A stretch of 64,000 nucleotides of DNA from Microbacterium proteolyticum (GCF_014192415.1 NZ_JACHXY010000002.1:682001-746000), one strand, 5' to 3'. Positions 8,822 through 16,784 are shown, numbered from the stretch's first letter. The notes: generated by a model not told the origin, from the letters alone. Program-made: numbers and translations.

Positions 8822-9333
8822 GACGACTGACGGCATCAGGCGTGATAGCTATGGTGGCATTCCTCTGCGGATGCTCCACGCCGGCAACCACCTACCCGGA
8901 GGTGCGCTCCGAGACACTGGATGCCCTGCAGATAGTTTCGGACTTCGTCCCAGAGCCGAAGGAGATACTCGTCACCCCAGAGTTCGAACCGTATCCGTGC
9001 GGAGAGGAGCTGGCGCTGCAAACCGGCCGTGGCGCGTTCTATACGGGCCAATGGGCGCTCTTCGTACAGGACGGTTTTGACATCCCCCAGTTCGTTCGAG
9101 AGGTCCCACGTCTCCTGGGTGAGGATTGGCGAGTCGAGGAGCTGGGCATACCGGTGAACTTTGCGGAGGTTTACCTCGTGCGGGATTCGCCGCGCATGAC
9201 CCTGAAAGTCGAGGAGTCCACGATCGACGGGCGCAAAGCAATCGATCTCCTCGCGATTTCTCGATGCGGCGCCATGTCCGACGAGGAGCGATCCGCGACG
9301 TTCCCGCCGCCGACACCTCGACCGGCACTGTAA
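8818..9333 (+). CDS. Lipoprotein with two conserved cysteines (cassette 1, gene 3)
   Basis: A 171-residue lipoprotein. The signal peptide ends at a lipobox LCGC with Cys19 as lipidated residue. The mature part has two further Cys (YPCGEE near residue 60 and ISRCGA near residue 153), placed like the two Cys of the cassette 2 lipoprotein, so a disulfide outside the membrane is plausible. I recognise no domain. The two cassette lipoproteins share layout but little sequence, as expected for a specificity or immunity partner; that is an inference. The start overlaps the hydrolase stop by 4 bp. Local codon use is less GC-biased than in the neighbours. Confidence 0.72.
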   Translation: MRRLTASGVIAMVAFLCGCSTPATTYPEVRSETLDALQIVSDFVPEPKEILVTPEFEPYPCGEELALQTGRGAFYTGQWALFVQDGFDIPQFVREVPRLLGEDWRVEELGIPVNFAEVYLVRDSPRMTLKVEESTIDGRKAIDLLAISRCGAMSDEERSATFPPPTPRPAL

Positions 9334-9345
9334 GAAGCGAGCGCC

Positions 9346-10017
9346 TCACAACACCCGGCGAACGAACTCCCCCACCACCGGAGCCAGCCCCGCGCCGATC
9401 TCGAGTGCCAGGCGCCGCGCCCCTTTCACCTCGAACGAGTGATTCCCGCCGGCGACCCAGTGCACCCGGGCATCCTGGCAAGAGGCGACGACCTCGTCGA
9501 ACTGCGCGCGCGGGTGGATGAACGGGTCGTTCTCCCCCTCGATGAACAACTGGGGCACCGCGATCGCGGGGAGGTGCTCGCGCCGCGGCTTGTCGGAACG
9601 CCCGGGTGGGTGCAGGGGGTACCCCAGGTACACCAGCGCGGCCGGGTCGATGACCGCCTCTGCGCACGCGACCGACGCCATCCGTCCGCCGTACGACTTG
9701 CCGACGGCAGCCCAGGCCCCCGGTGCAACGTCACCGAGCCACGCCTGTACGCCCGCCCACGTCGCGACAGCGTGTGCGGCGGGCCCCGGCATCCGCCGTC
9801 CCGCTTCGACGTAGGGGAAGACGAACCGCAGCACCGACACACCGTCCGCCACCAGAGCGTCCGACAGTCCGATGAGGAACGGATGGTCCATGCCCGCGCC
9901 CGCTCCGTGAGCCAGGGCGACCGTGGCCGTCGGCGACTCGGCGCACGCCCACAGCCCCGATACCTCGGAGGGGCCGCTCGGCAACCCGACGGGAATGCGG
10001 ATGTGTTCGGTCGTCAC
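9346..10017 (-). CDS. Alpha/beta hydrolase of the KANL3/Tex30-like family
   Basis: A 223-residue cytoplasmic alpha/beta hydrolase. The oxyanion region is LAHGAGAGMDHPF, the nucleophile elbow is GKSYGG (Ser near residue 118), the acid Asp lies in EGENDPFIHP and the catalytic His in AGGNHSFEVKG. Members are annotated as dienelactone-hydrolase-like or Tex30-like; the substrate is not known. It overlaps the upstream stress-protein gene by 4 bp (ATGA at 10014-10017), so the two are co-transcribed. Confidence 0.85.
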   Translation of the reverse strand: MTTEHIRIPVGLPSGPSEVSGLWACAESPTATVALAHGAGAGMDHPFLIGLSDALVADGVSVLRFVFPYVEAGRRMPGPAAHAVATWAGVQAWLGDVAPGAWAAVGKSYGGRMASVACAEAVIDPAALVYLGYPLHPPGRSDKPRREHLPAIAVPQLFIEGENDPFIHPRAQFDEVVASCQDARVHWVAGGNHSFEVKGARRLALEIGAGLAPVVGEFVRRVL

Positions 10018-10811
10018 CGGGTGGGGCGCGCGGAGTCGCCGTCGGCGTCCTCGTCACCGCGCGACGACGGCGTCACACGTTCGCCGTAGCGGGGCGGCTG
10101 CTCACCGGTCGGAGCGGGCGACGAAGCGGGAGGCGTCGGCGCGCGCGGCGGAGCGGCGGGGGCATTGCCCGCGGGCGGCACGCGCTCTCCGTACTGCGGC
10201 GGCCCGGCTTCGCCGACGGGGACGGACACGGGCGGACGAGGCGGAGCCGCGGGGGCCTCGGTCCCCGGTGCCACCCGCTCGCCGTAGCGCGGGGGCTCCG
10301 CGTCATCCGGAGCGGGCCGCGACACGACGGTGCGCTGCGATCCCGTGGGTCCGACGATGCCGCGAGCCTTGTGGACACTGCTCGCGGCGACGCACACGTC
10401 GTAGTGGTCGGCGGCGACCTGCATGACCGACGCGAAATCACGACGACGGCGAACGATCGAGTAGGTGCCCAGGCTCAGCAGCATCCCGAGCGCCATTCCG
10501 ACCAGCAGCACGCCGACGAAGGCGGAGATCTGCACCGTCGGCGTCCCGAGCACGAAGATGAACGCGAAGAGCAGACCGAGCATGAGGCCGTTCAGGGCAC
10601 CCGAGCGGGCGGCCGTGGCGTAGCCGAGCTTGCCGGTGATGCGCTCGATCGAACGCAGACCCGACCCCACGATGGCGATGTCGCGCGCGGGGACCTCGCC
10701 GGCGATCAACGACGAGACCGTCTTCTGCGCCTGCTCGTACGTCGGAAACGAGGCGATCTTCTCGCCGACCTCGTCGCGACCGGCACCCGGACGCTGCGCG
10801 AACATACTCAT
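10014..10811 (-). CDS. General-stress-type (YflT-like) membrane protein with PxYGERV repeats
   Basis: A 265-residue protein. Residues 15-60 resemble the YflT/general stress domain (IASFPTYEQAQKTV, IVGSGLRSIERITG). Two membrane helices lie close together at about residues 70-115. After residue 165 the chain is proline-rich and carries three repeats, PRYGERVAPG, PQYGERVPPA and PRYGERVTPS, spaced about 35-45 residues apart, giving a disordered tail. Such proteins are common in actinobacteria, usually with a role in stress or envelope maintenance that is not defined. It is divergent from the CBS/MgtE_N gene. Confidence 0.8.
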   Translation of the reverse strand: MSMFAQRPGAGRDEVGEKIASFPTYEQAQKTVSSLIAGEVPARDIAIVGSGLRSIERITGKLGYATAARSGALNGLMLGLLFAFIFVLGTPTVQISAFVGVLLVGMALGMLLSLGTYSIVRRRRDFASVMQVAADHYDVCVAASSVHKARGIVGPTGSQRTVVSRPAPDDAEPPRYGERVAPGTEAPAAPPRPPVSVPVGEAGPPQYGERVPPAGNAPAAPPRAPTPPASSPAPTGEQPPRYGERVTPSSRGDEDADGDSARPTR

Positions 10812-10882
10812 TTCACCATCCTGTCACGCGCGCCTGACCGTTCCCGAGGTGTTCACCGAGACCTGCGGACTACGCTGGACCG

Positions 10883-12202
10883 GTGAGCACGCAGAGGGTT
10901 TTCGTCGCCCGCTTGACGGGCTGCACGGTGTTCGACCCGGCGGGAGACCGTCTGGGCAAGGTGCGCGACGTCGTGGTGATCTACCGCGCGTCTGCGGCGC
11001 CGCGCGTCGTGGGGCTCGTCGTCGAGATTCCCGGCCGTCGACATGTGTTCGTGTCCATCGGGCGGGTCACCTCCATCCAGTCCGGTCAGGTGATCACTAC
11101 CGGCCTCATCAACGTGCGCCGCTTCCAGCAGCGCGGTGGCGAAGTGCGGGTGATGGCCGAGATGCTCGGGCGCCGAGTGAGCCTGGTCGACGGGTCGGGC
11201 GGCGCGGTGATCGAAGACGTCGCGATCGAACGCAACCGGCTCGGCGAATGGGACGTGGGCCAGCTGTTCCTCCGTCGCCCGCGCACGAGCGCCTCCCCGT
11301 TCGCCAAGGGAGCGACGACGTTCGCCGCCTGGGGCGAGGTGCGTGAGAACCAGACGCCCGGCGAGGCGCAGTCCGCCGAACAGCTCGTCGCCACCTACTC
11401 CGAGCTCAAGCCCGCCGATCTCGCCAACACCCTTCTCGACCTGCCCGAGGAGCGCCTCATCGAGGTGGCGGAAGAGCTCAGCGACGACCGCCTCGCCGAC
11501 GCCCTCGAAGAGATGCCCGAAGACGAGCAGGTGCACATCCTCGAGCAGCTCGGCGACGAGCGCGCCGCCGACATCCTCGACGCCATGGAGCCCGACGACG
11601 CGGCCGACCTCCTCGGCCAGCTGCCCGAGTCCCGCTCCGAGCAGCTGCTCGAGCTGATGGAGCCCGAGGAGGCCGACGATGTGCGCGCCCTGCTGCAGTA
11701 CGGGCCCGACACCGCCGGCGGTCTCATGACCCCCGAGCCCATCGTTCTGTCGGCGGATGCCACAGTGGCCGAGGCTCTCGCCCTCATCCGCCGTCACGAG
11801 CTGCACCCCGCACTCGCGGCATCCGTGTTCATCACCCTCCCGCCGTACGAGACGCCCACCGGGCGGCTTCTGGGCACGGTGCATTTCCAGCGGATGCTGC
11901 GCTACCCGCCGCACGAGCGACTCGGCGCCATCATCGACGACACCCTCGAGCCCGTGCCCGCCGACGCCAGCGCCGCCGAGGTGGCGCGCCTGCTCGCCAG
12001 CTACAACCTCGTGTCGCTGCCCGTGGTCGACCGGGCGCATCGTCTCGTCGGCTGCGTCAGCGTCGATGACGTGCTCGACTACCTGCTGCCCGACGACTGG
12101 CGCACGCACGACAGCGACGATCCGAAACCCAAGACGACGACCCGGCAGCTCGCGACGGGGAGCATTCCCACCCAGGTCCCGCACACCCCGAGGAGGCGCT
12201 GA
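10883..12202 (+). CDS. PRC-barrel, MgtE_N and CBS domain protein lacking a channel domain
   Basis: A 439-residue protein starting with GTG. A PRC-barrel-like part covers residues 1-150 (two barrel-like halves, RLTGCTVFDPAGDRLGKV and AEMLGRRVSLVDGSG). The acidic MgtE_N superhelix is at about 165-280 (ALEEMPEDEQVHILEQL and similar repeats). A pair of CBS domains lies at about 285-410, starting at DTAGGLMTPEPIVL. The membrane channel of MgtE Mg2+ transporters is absent and the protein ends in a basic tail. It is likely a cytosolic Mg2+ or nucleotide sensor, perhaps working with the DUF1003 membrane protein encoded next and overlapping by 1 bp. Confidence 0.87.
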   Translation: MSTQRVFVARLTGCTVFDPAGDRLGKVRDVVVIYRASAAPRVVGLVVEIPGRRHVFVSIGRVTSIQSGQVITTGLINVRRFQQRGGEVRVMAEMLGRRVSLVDGSGGAVIEDVAIERNRLGEWDVGQLFLRRPRTSASPFAKGATTFAAWGEVRENQTPGEAQSAEQLVATYSELKPADLANTLLDLPEERLIEVAEELSDDRLADALEEMPEDEQVHILEQLGDERAADILDAMEPDDAADLLGQLPESRSEQLLELMEPEEADDVRALLQYGPDTAGGLMTPEPIVLSADATVAEALALIRRHELHPALAASVFITLPPYETPTGRLLGTVHFQRMLRYPPHERLGAIIDDTLEPVPADASAAEVARLLASYNLVSLPVVDRAHRLVGCVSVDDVLDYLLPDDWRTHDSDDPKPKTTTRQLATGSIPTQVPHTPRRR

Positions 12203-12729
12203 TGGCACGCACCAACCGACGTCCCGCCCTCGACGCACCCCGTGGACGCACCGGGGTTCTCGCCCCCCGCGCCCCGCAGCCGTCCCGCGATCGTTTCGGG
12301 CGCTTCACCGAGTGGGTCGCCCGCGCGATGGGAACGCCCACCTTCCTGCTCTCGCTCACGCTCTTCTGCGTCGTGTGGATGGCCTTCAACTCATTCGCAC
12401 CCGACGAGTTGCGCTTCGACTCCGCCGCGATCGGCTTCACGGCTCTGACCCTCGTGCTCTCGCTGCAGGCATCGTATGCAGCCCCTCTCATCCTGCTCGC
12501 GCAGAACCGGCAGGACGACCGCGACCGCGTGCAGATCGAGCAGGACCGCCAGCGCGCCGAACGCAACCTCGCCGACACCGAGTACCTCGCCCGCGAGATC
12601 GTCGCACTGCGCATGGCCGTGCGTGACCTGACCGACGAGGTCATCACGAAAGACACGCTGCGCGCCGAGCTCAAAGCCGCCCTCGAGCGTCTCGACGAGC
12701 ACGACGAGCACCCGCGGTCCGGCTCGTGA
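12202..12729 (+). CDS. DUF1003 membrane protein
   Basis: A 175-residue protein with two membrane helices (about 48-66 and 78-98) in the DUF1003 pattern: FTEWVARAMGTP, then LTLFCVVWMAFN, then ASYAAPLILLAQNRQDDRDR. A charged coiled-coil tail follows in the cytoplasm. Family function is unknown. The start ATG shares one base with the stop of the CBS protein (TGATG), and the Mrp gene begins at its own stop (GTGA), so three genes form one tight operon. The pairing of an MgtE_N/CBS protein with DUF1003 is common in actinobacteria. Confidence 0.9.
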   Translation: MARTNRRPALDAPRGRTGVLAPRAPQPSRDRFGRFTEWVARAMGTPTFLLSLTLFCVVWMAFNSFAPDELRFDSAAIGFTALTLVLSLQASYAAPLILLAQNRQDDRDRVQIEQDRQRAERNLADTEYLAREIVALRMAVRDLTDEVITKDTLRAELKAALERLDEHDEHPRSGS

Positions 12730-13889
12730 CGGCGGCGCTCACGACGGCCGAGCTCGTTGAGCGCGTCCGCGCGTCCGTCGCAGCCGTCACCGATCCCGAG
12801 TTGCGCCGTCCCCTCGGGGAGCTCGACATGCTGCGCGGCGTCGAGGTGCACGGGTCCACCGCCCAGGTCGCGATAGCACTGACGATCGTCGGCTGCCCGG
12901 CCGCCGATCGCATCGAACGCGATGTCCGGGATGCCGCGGCCTCGGTCACCGGCATCGACGCCGTCGACGTGCGGATCGGCGTGATGTCGCCCGACGAGCG
13001 CAAGGCCCTCACCGAGAAGCTCCGCGGCGGGCGGGCGAAGCGGGAGATGCCCTTCGGCCCCGACTCGCTCACCCGCGTCATCGCCGTGACGAGCGGCAAG
13101 GGCGGCGTCGGCAAGTCCACCATCACCGCCAACCTCGCCGTGGCCCTCGCGGCGCGGGGCCTTCGCGTCGGACTCGTGGATGCCGACGTGCACGGCTTCT
13201 CGATCCCGGGCCTGCTCGGCCTGGTCGACGCCGACGGCCTGCCGCCGGCACCGACGAAGCTCGACGACCTCATCCTCCCGCCCGTCGCCTACGGCGTGAA
13301 GGTCATCTCCATCGGCATGTTCCTGCGCCGCCCGGGAGAAGACGCCGCGGGCGCGGTGGCCTGGCGCGGTCCGATGCTGCACCGTACCGTGCAGCAGTTC
13401 CTCACCGACGTGTTCTTCGGCGATCTCGACGTGCTGTTGCTCGACATGCCGCCGGGCACGGGCGACGTGGCGATCTCGGTCGGCCAGCTGCTCCCCCACG
13501 CCGACGTGCTCGTCGTGACGACCCCGCAGGCGGCCGCCGCCGACGTCGCCGTCCGGTCGGGGCTCGTGGCTCGCCAGACCGGCCAGCGCCCCATCGGCGT
13601 GATCGAGAACATGTCCGCGATGACCCTCCCCGACGGGACCCTGCTCGACCTGTTCGGCGCCGGCGGCGGCGAAGCCGTGGCCCGCGCCCTCTCGAGCGGG
13701 AACGACGACGTGCCCCTGCTGGCATCCGTCCCCCTGAGTTCCGCCCTGCGGACCGGCGGCGACGACGGGCGTCCGGTCGTCGTTGCGAACCCCGACGATC
13801 CCGCGGCCCGCGCGATAAACACCGCCGCCGCGGCCCTCGCGGTGCGTCCGCGTGGACTCGCCGGCAAGCCGCTGCGTCTCGGCGTCTGA
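12726..13889 (+). CDS. mrp: Mrp/ApbC-type P-loop ATPase, iron-sulfur carrier
   Basis: A 387-residue protein with an N-terminal MIP18/DUF59 domain (residues 1-95) fused to a deviant Walker-type ATPase. Walker A is GKGGVGKST at about 123-131, switch I DADVHGFSIPG follows, and DMPPGTGDVA is Walker B. Mrp proteins hold a bridging Fe-S cluster on a C-terminal CxxC, yet no CxxC can be seen here; the usual site near ENMSAM lacks cysteines. So Fe-S carriage by itself is doubtful, though this form is common in actinobacteria. GTG start chosen at the 4-bp overlap. Confidence 0.9.
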   Translation: MTAALTTAELVERVRASVAAVTDPELRRPLGELDMLRGVEVHGSTAQVAIALTIVGCPAADRIERDVRDAAASVTGIDAVDVRIGVMSPDERKALTEKLRGGRAKREMPFGPDSLTRVIAVTSGKGGVGKSTITANLAVALAARGLRVGLVDADVHGFSIPGLLGLVDADGLPPAPTKLDDLILPPVAYGVKVISIGMFLRRPGEDAAGAVAWRGPMLHRTVQQFLTDVFFGDLDVLLLDMPPGTGDVAISVGQLLPHADVLVVTTPQAAAADVAVRSGLVARQTGQRPIGVIENMSAMTLPDGTLLDLFGAGGGEAVARALSSGNDDVPLLASVPLSSALRTGGDDGRPVVVANPDDPAARAINTAAAALAVRPRGLAGKPLRLGV

Positions 13890-13925
13890 CCCCGATCCCT
13901 CAGCTGTCCGCGCGAGGGGCCGGCG

Positions 13926-14297
13926 TCAGGTGGCCTCGTCGTCGAACGGGGGACGCTCCCCCGCGACGAAGGGCGTCGTCTCGGGCTTCTCGCGGGCAGC
14001 CAGAGCCGCCGCTCCCGCCGCGCGCATCGTCGCGGTCGGAGTGTCGTCGAGCAGAGCCTCGCGGATGATGCGGCGCGGGTCGTACTGACGCGGATCGAGC
14101 TTCTTCCAGTCGACGTCGTCGAACTCGGGGCCCATCTCGTCGCGCATCCGCGACCGCGCGCCCTGCATGGTCTCTTTCGCGCGCCTCGTGAACTTGGCCA
14201 GCGCCTCTGCGTAGCGGGGCAGGCGCTCCGGTCCGATGAGGACCGCCGCGATCACGCCGATCAGCATGAGCTTCTCGATCGTGAGCCCGAAGAACAT
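13926..14297 (-). CDS. tatB: Sec-independent (twin-arginine) translocase subunit TatB
   Basis: A 123-residue protein with one N-terminal membrane helix (FFGLTIEKLMLIGVIAAVLIG), then the family hinge GPERLPRYAE and an amphipathic helix (KFTRRAKETMQGARSRM). The acidic, Pro-rich tail contains the DPRQYDPRRIIREAL block typical of actinobacterial TatB. It works with TatC to recognise twin-arginine signal peptides. Convergent with mrp and divergent from the O-methyltransferase gene; tatA and tatC are not in the window. Confidence 0.92.
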   Translation of the reverse strand: MFFGLTIEKLMLIGVIAAVLIGPERLPRYAEALAKFTRRAKETMQGARSRMRDEMGPEFDDVDWKKLDPRQYDPRRIIREALLDDTPTATMRAAGAAALAAREKPETTPFVAGERPPFDDEAT

Positions 14298-14368
14298 GGC
14301 TACAGATTACCGGCCGCGCCTGGGGGTCCCGCACCGATCGGCCGTCTAGCCTGAACGAGGAGGTCCAC

Positions 14369-15007
14369 GTGAGCGGTCAGCAGGCGAACGAGCGGTTCGT
14401 GCAGGAGTCGACGGTCGAGCCCGAGCACATCGCTCGCGCACGGGCGCACGCTCTCGAACTGGGCGCTGCGCCCATCAGCGCGGCGGTCGGTGCGCAGGCG
14501 GCGGTCATCGCGGCGGCCTCCCGAGCCCTGAACATCGTCGAGGTCGGCACCGGCGGCGGTGTCTCCGGCCTCTGGCTGCTCCACGGTTCACCGCGCGCGA
14601 CCCTCACGACCATCGACAACGAACCCGAGCATCTCGGTGCCGCGAGGTCCGCGTTCATCGAGGCGCGCGTCCCCGCCGCGCGTGCACGCTTCATCACCGG
14701 TCGGGCATCCGATGTCCTGCCGCGCATGAACGAGGCGTCGTACGACATCGTGTTCATCGACGCCGATCCCGAGGGCGTGATCGAATACGTCGAGCATGGG
14801 CTGCGACTGGTTCGCGCCGGCGGCACGGTCCTCATCCCCCGTGTGCTCGCGAACGGGGCGGTCGCCGACCCCGTGCGGCGCGACGCCGTGACGACGGCCT
14901 ACCGCTCGCTCATCCAAGAGGTGCAGACCTCGCCCGCCGTGATCGGCGCCCTGTCGACCACCGGCGAGGGCCTCCTGCAGTTGACGACGCGCCCGACCGA
15001 CGCCTGA
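14369..15007 (+). CDS. Class I SAM-dependent O-methyltransferase
   Basis: A 212-residue Rossmann methyltransferase of the Methyltransf_3 type. The SAM-binding loop is VEVGTGGGVSGLW (residues 57-69), then TIDNEPEH (acidic residue binding the SAM ribose), and FIDADPEGV, the metal-binding Asp motif of catechol-type O-methyltransferases. The mycobacterial homologue Rv1220c lies in the same tat/mrp neighbourhood. GTG start preceded by GAGGAGG. Substrate not known. Confidence 0.88.
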   Translation: MSGQQANERFVQESTVEPEHIARARAHALELGAAPISAAVGAQAAVIAAASRALNIVEVGTGGGVSGLWLLHGSPRATLTTIDNEPEHLGAARSAFIEARVPAARARFITGRASDVLPRMNEASYDIVFIDADPEGVIEYVEHGLRLVRAGGTVLIPRVLANGAVADPVRRDAVTTAYRSLIQEVQTSPAVIGALSTTGEGLLQLTTRPTDA

Positions 15008-15189
15008 GCGACGGAGAGCGGTCTCGCGATCGGTGGATTCTTCGTGGGTCCCGAGCCGATGGACCAGGCCTCGCTGTTCACCGGGCATTCCCGCGCACGC
15101 GGGGTTTCTTCCGCGCACGCCGGCAGGGCCCGTCGGAAGCACGGATCATCCGCAGAACCCGCGCAGCCCACCCGCCCCGGAAAACACGG

Positions 15190-15215
15190 AAGGCCGACCC
15201 CGAGGGGCCGGCCTT
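15190..15215 (-). terminator. Rho-independent terminator of the DUF3117 gene
   Basis: AAGGCCG-CCCC and GGGG-CGGCCTT form a stable hairpin 17 bases beyond the DUF3117 stop. On the minus strand it is followed by a short T-rich stretch (GTGTTTT). The rest of the gap 15008-15231 shows no gene. Confidence 0.75.
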
Positions 15216-15231
15216 CACACGTTGACGGTCG

Positions 15232-15402
15232 TCAGGCGGTGACGACGCCACCGAGGACGTCGTAAAGTTCTTTCGCCTCGGCATCGTTCACGGAGACGAC
15301 GAGTCGTCCACCCCCCTCGAGCGGCACGCGTACGATGATCAACCGACCCTCCTTCACGGCCTCCATCGGTCCGTCACCGGTACGTGGCTTCATGGCTGCC
15401 AT
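15232..15402 (-). CDS. DUF3117 small conserved protein
   Basis: A 56-residue protein, too short for most ORF callers. It begins MAAMKPRTGDGPMEAVKEGR and ends VLGGVVTA, the highly conserved DUF3117 signature of actinobacteria. Start ATG at 15402, preceded by GAGAAGGGG. Function unknown; probably soluble. Before the mobile element arrived, this gene lay about 90 bp downstream of the mannosyltransferase gene now at 21889, on the same strand. Confidence 0.9.
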   Translation of the reverse strand: MAAMKPRTGDGPMEAVKEGRLIIVRVPLEGGGRLVVSVNDAEAKELYDVLGGVVTA

Positions 15403-15491
15403 CGCGGCCCCCTTCTCATGATTGCTCTTCGACTAGTTTAGTCGGTCACCGGCGCAACCCGCCGTCAAAGGTCGTCACCGGGCGACGCGAG

Positions 15492-15508
15492 GTCAGGGAA
15501 TCTGCCAA
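15492..15508. other. attL core (17-bp direct repeat)
   Basis: GTCAGGGAATCTGCCAA, identical to 21888-21904. On the minus strand it reads as the last four codons and stop of the mannosyltransferase (W-Q-I-P-stop). The copy here is the orphaned end of the original gene context. Confidence 0.9.
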
Positions 15509-15547
15509 CGCCCCTGAACGACAGGTGGCGACTGGGAACGCAGGTAC

Positions 15548-15568
15548 CGTGCCAAGTTCGTGCCAGCT
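15548..15568. repeat. Paired integrase arm-type sites, left
   Basis: CGTGCCAAGT (15548-15557) and CGTGCCAGCT (15559-15568) are direct repeats with an 11-bp period, 40 bp inside attL. The same decamer pair with the same period occurs inside attR (21803-21823). Probable binding sites for the integrase N-terminal domain. Confidence 0.65.
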
Positions 15569-15618
15569 TTGCTTCGACAAACGACCGCCTCAGGCGTACA
15601 TGCCAGCAGGAGGTCAAG

Positions 15619-16707
15619 ATGACGAAGGACACCGGGAGCGTTCGTAAGCTCCCGTCGGGCAAGCACCAGGCGCGGCGCTGGGACGCTGCACGCGGAACGT
15701 ACGTGTCACTGGGCACGTTCTCCACGCCGCAGGAAGCTCACCGCGAACTGATGCGGGCCGACATCATCGCGGAGGCCGGGTACGTCCCAGTGTCCAGCGT
15801 GACGAAGGACCACAGCATCGCGGCGGGCAGGGAGCCGTTCGAGCGGTACGCGGAACGCACCCTAAGCACCCGGTACAGCAGTGGCGCGATTCAGAGGAGC
15901 ACGTTCCATAAGTACAACAAGCTCCTCCAGGGCTACCTCATCCCCACCTTTGGGAAAATGGCCGTTGCTGACATCAGGATTTCCGACGTAGAACGTTGGT
16001 GGGCCGCGATGGACAACAACAGAAACCAGCGCAGGGGTGCGTACATGGTCATGTCCCGCCTCATGAGGAAGGCGCTCAAGGACGGACTCACCAAGAAGAA
16101 TCCTTGTCAGGTGGAGGCCTCTAGCCGGGACCACTCCAACAAGCGCCCCACTTTCACCCTGGAGGACGTGAAGCTCCTCCTCTTGTTGGAACCCGACCTT
16201 CAGATGAGAACTCTCCTGTGGGTACTCCTGGGAACCGGGATGCGGGTTGGTGAGGCGCTGGCACTCGATTGGCAAGACGTAGACCTGAACCAGGGCATGA
16301 TTCTGGTCAACAAGCATTATTCCGAGTTTGGGATGACGGAAGGCACCAAGGGCAAGAAGGACGGTAAGCGTCATCTTGCGGTCCCTCAGGAAGTTGTAGA
16401 CGCCCTCCTGAGTCTCTGGAACGAACGGAAGCCCAGCGCCGAAGAACCGGTCTTCAAGACGAGCTTAGGGAAACGCATGGGCTACTACGGCTTGCTCAAG
16501 AGATTTACAGCCCTTCGCTCTCAGGCAGGTCTGACGGACTTGCACATTCACGACATCCGTCACGTGCACCTGACCCTGTTCGGTCAGCACGCGACTCTTG
16601 CCGACCTCATGGCGAGAGCAGGACATGACGACTACAGAAGTGCCATGCGGTACCAGCACAGCGACGCGGAGCGTCAGAAACAAATTGTGGGACAGATGAG
16701 TTTCTAG
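15619..16707 (+). CDS. int: Tyrosine recombinase / phage-type integrase
   Basis: A 362-residue integrase with the three usual parts: an N-terminal arm-binding domain (residues 1-60, GTYVSLGTFSTPQEAHREL), a SAM-like core-binding domain (about 70-165) and a catalytic domain (about 170-362). The catalytic residues are all present: Arg209 in GTGMRVGEAL, His311 and Arg314 in HDIRH, His336 in AGHDD and nucleophile Tyr345 in MRYQH. It should catalyse integration and excision between the 17-bp att cores. The gene starts about 110 bp from attL, the standard position. No excisionase is recognisable. Confidence 0.95.
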   Translation: MTKDTGSVRKLPSGKHQARRWDAARGTYVSLGTFSTPQEAHRELMRADIIAEAGYVPVSSVTKDHSIAAGREPFERYAERTLSTRYSSGAIQRSTFHKYNKLLQGYLIPTFGKMAVADIRISDVERWWAAMDNNRNQRRGAYMVMSRLMRKALKDGLTKKNPCQVEASSRDHSNKRPTFTLEDVKLLLLLEPDLQMRTLLWVLLGTGMRVGEALALDWQDVDLNQGMILVNKHYSEFGMTEGTKGKKDGKRHLAVPQEVVDALLSLWNERKPSAEEPVFKTSLGKRMGYYGLLKRFTALRSQAGLTDLHIHDIRHVHLTLFGQHATLADLMARAGHDDYRSAMRYQHSDAERQKQIVGQMSF

Positions 16708-16784
16708 AAAGACGACGGGCATAGATAGCGCACCGCACCATGAACGTTGCGGCATGTGTACTGGCCCGCGCGTAAGGTCATCGG

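Noticed and set aside
9346..10017. Third copy of the secreted hydrolase cassette
   Set aside because: The adjacent Tex30-like hydrolase is unrelated in sequence, lacks the helical N-terminus and has no small partner or lipoprotein.
12726..13889. Idea that the Mrp ATPase is a standard Fe-S carrier
   Set aside because: The C-terminal CxxC that holds the cluster is not visible, so I describe it as Mrp-like only and do not claim cluster binding.
15080..15125. CCCGCGCACGCGGGG, like the hairpin of a type I-E CRISPR repeat
   Set aside because: It occurs once, with no regular spacing, spacers or cas genes; it is just GC-rich dyad sequence.
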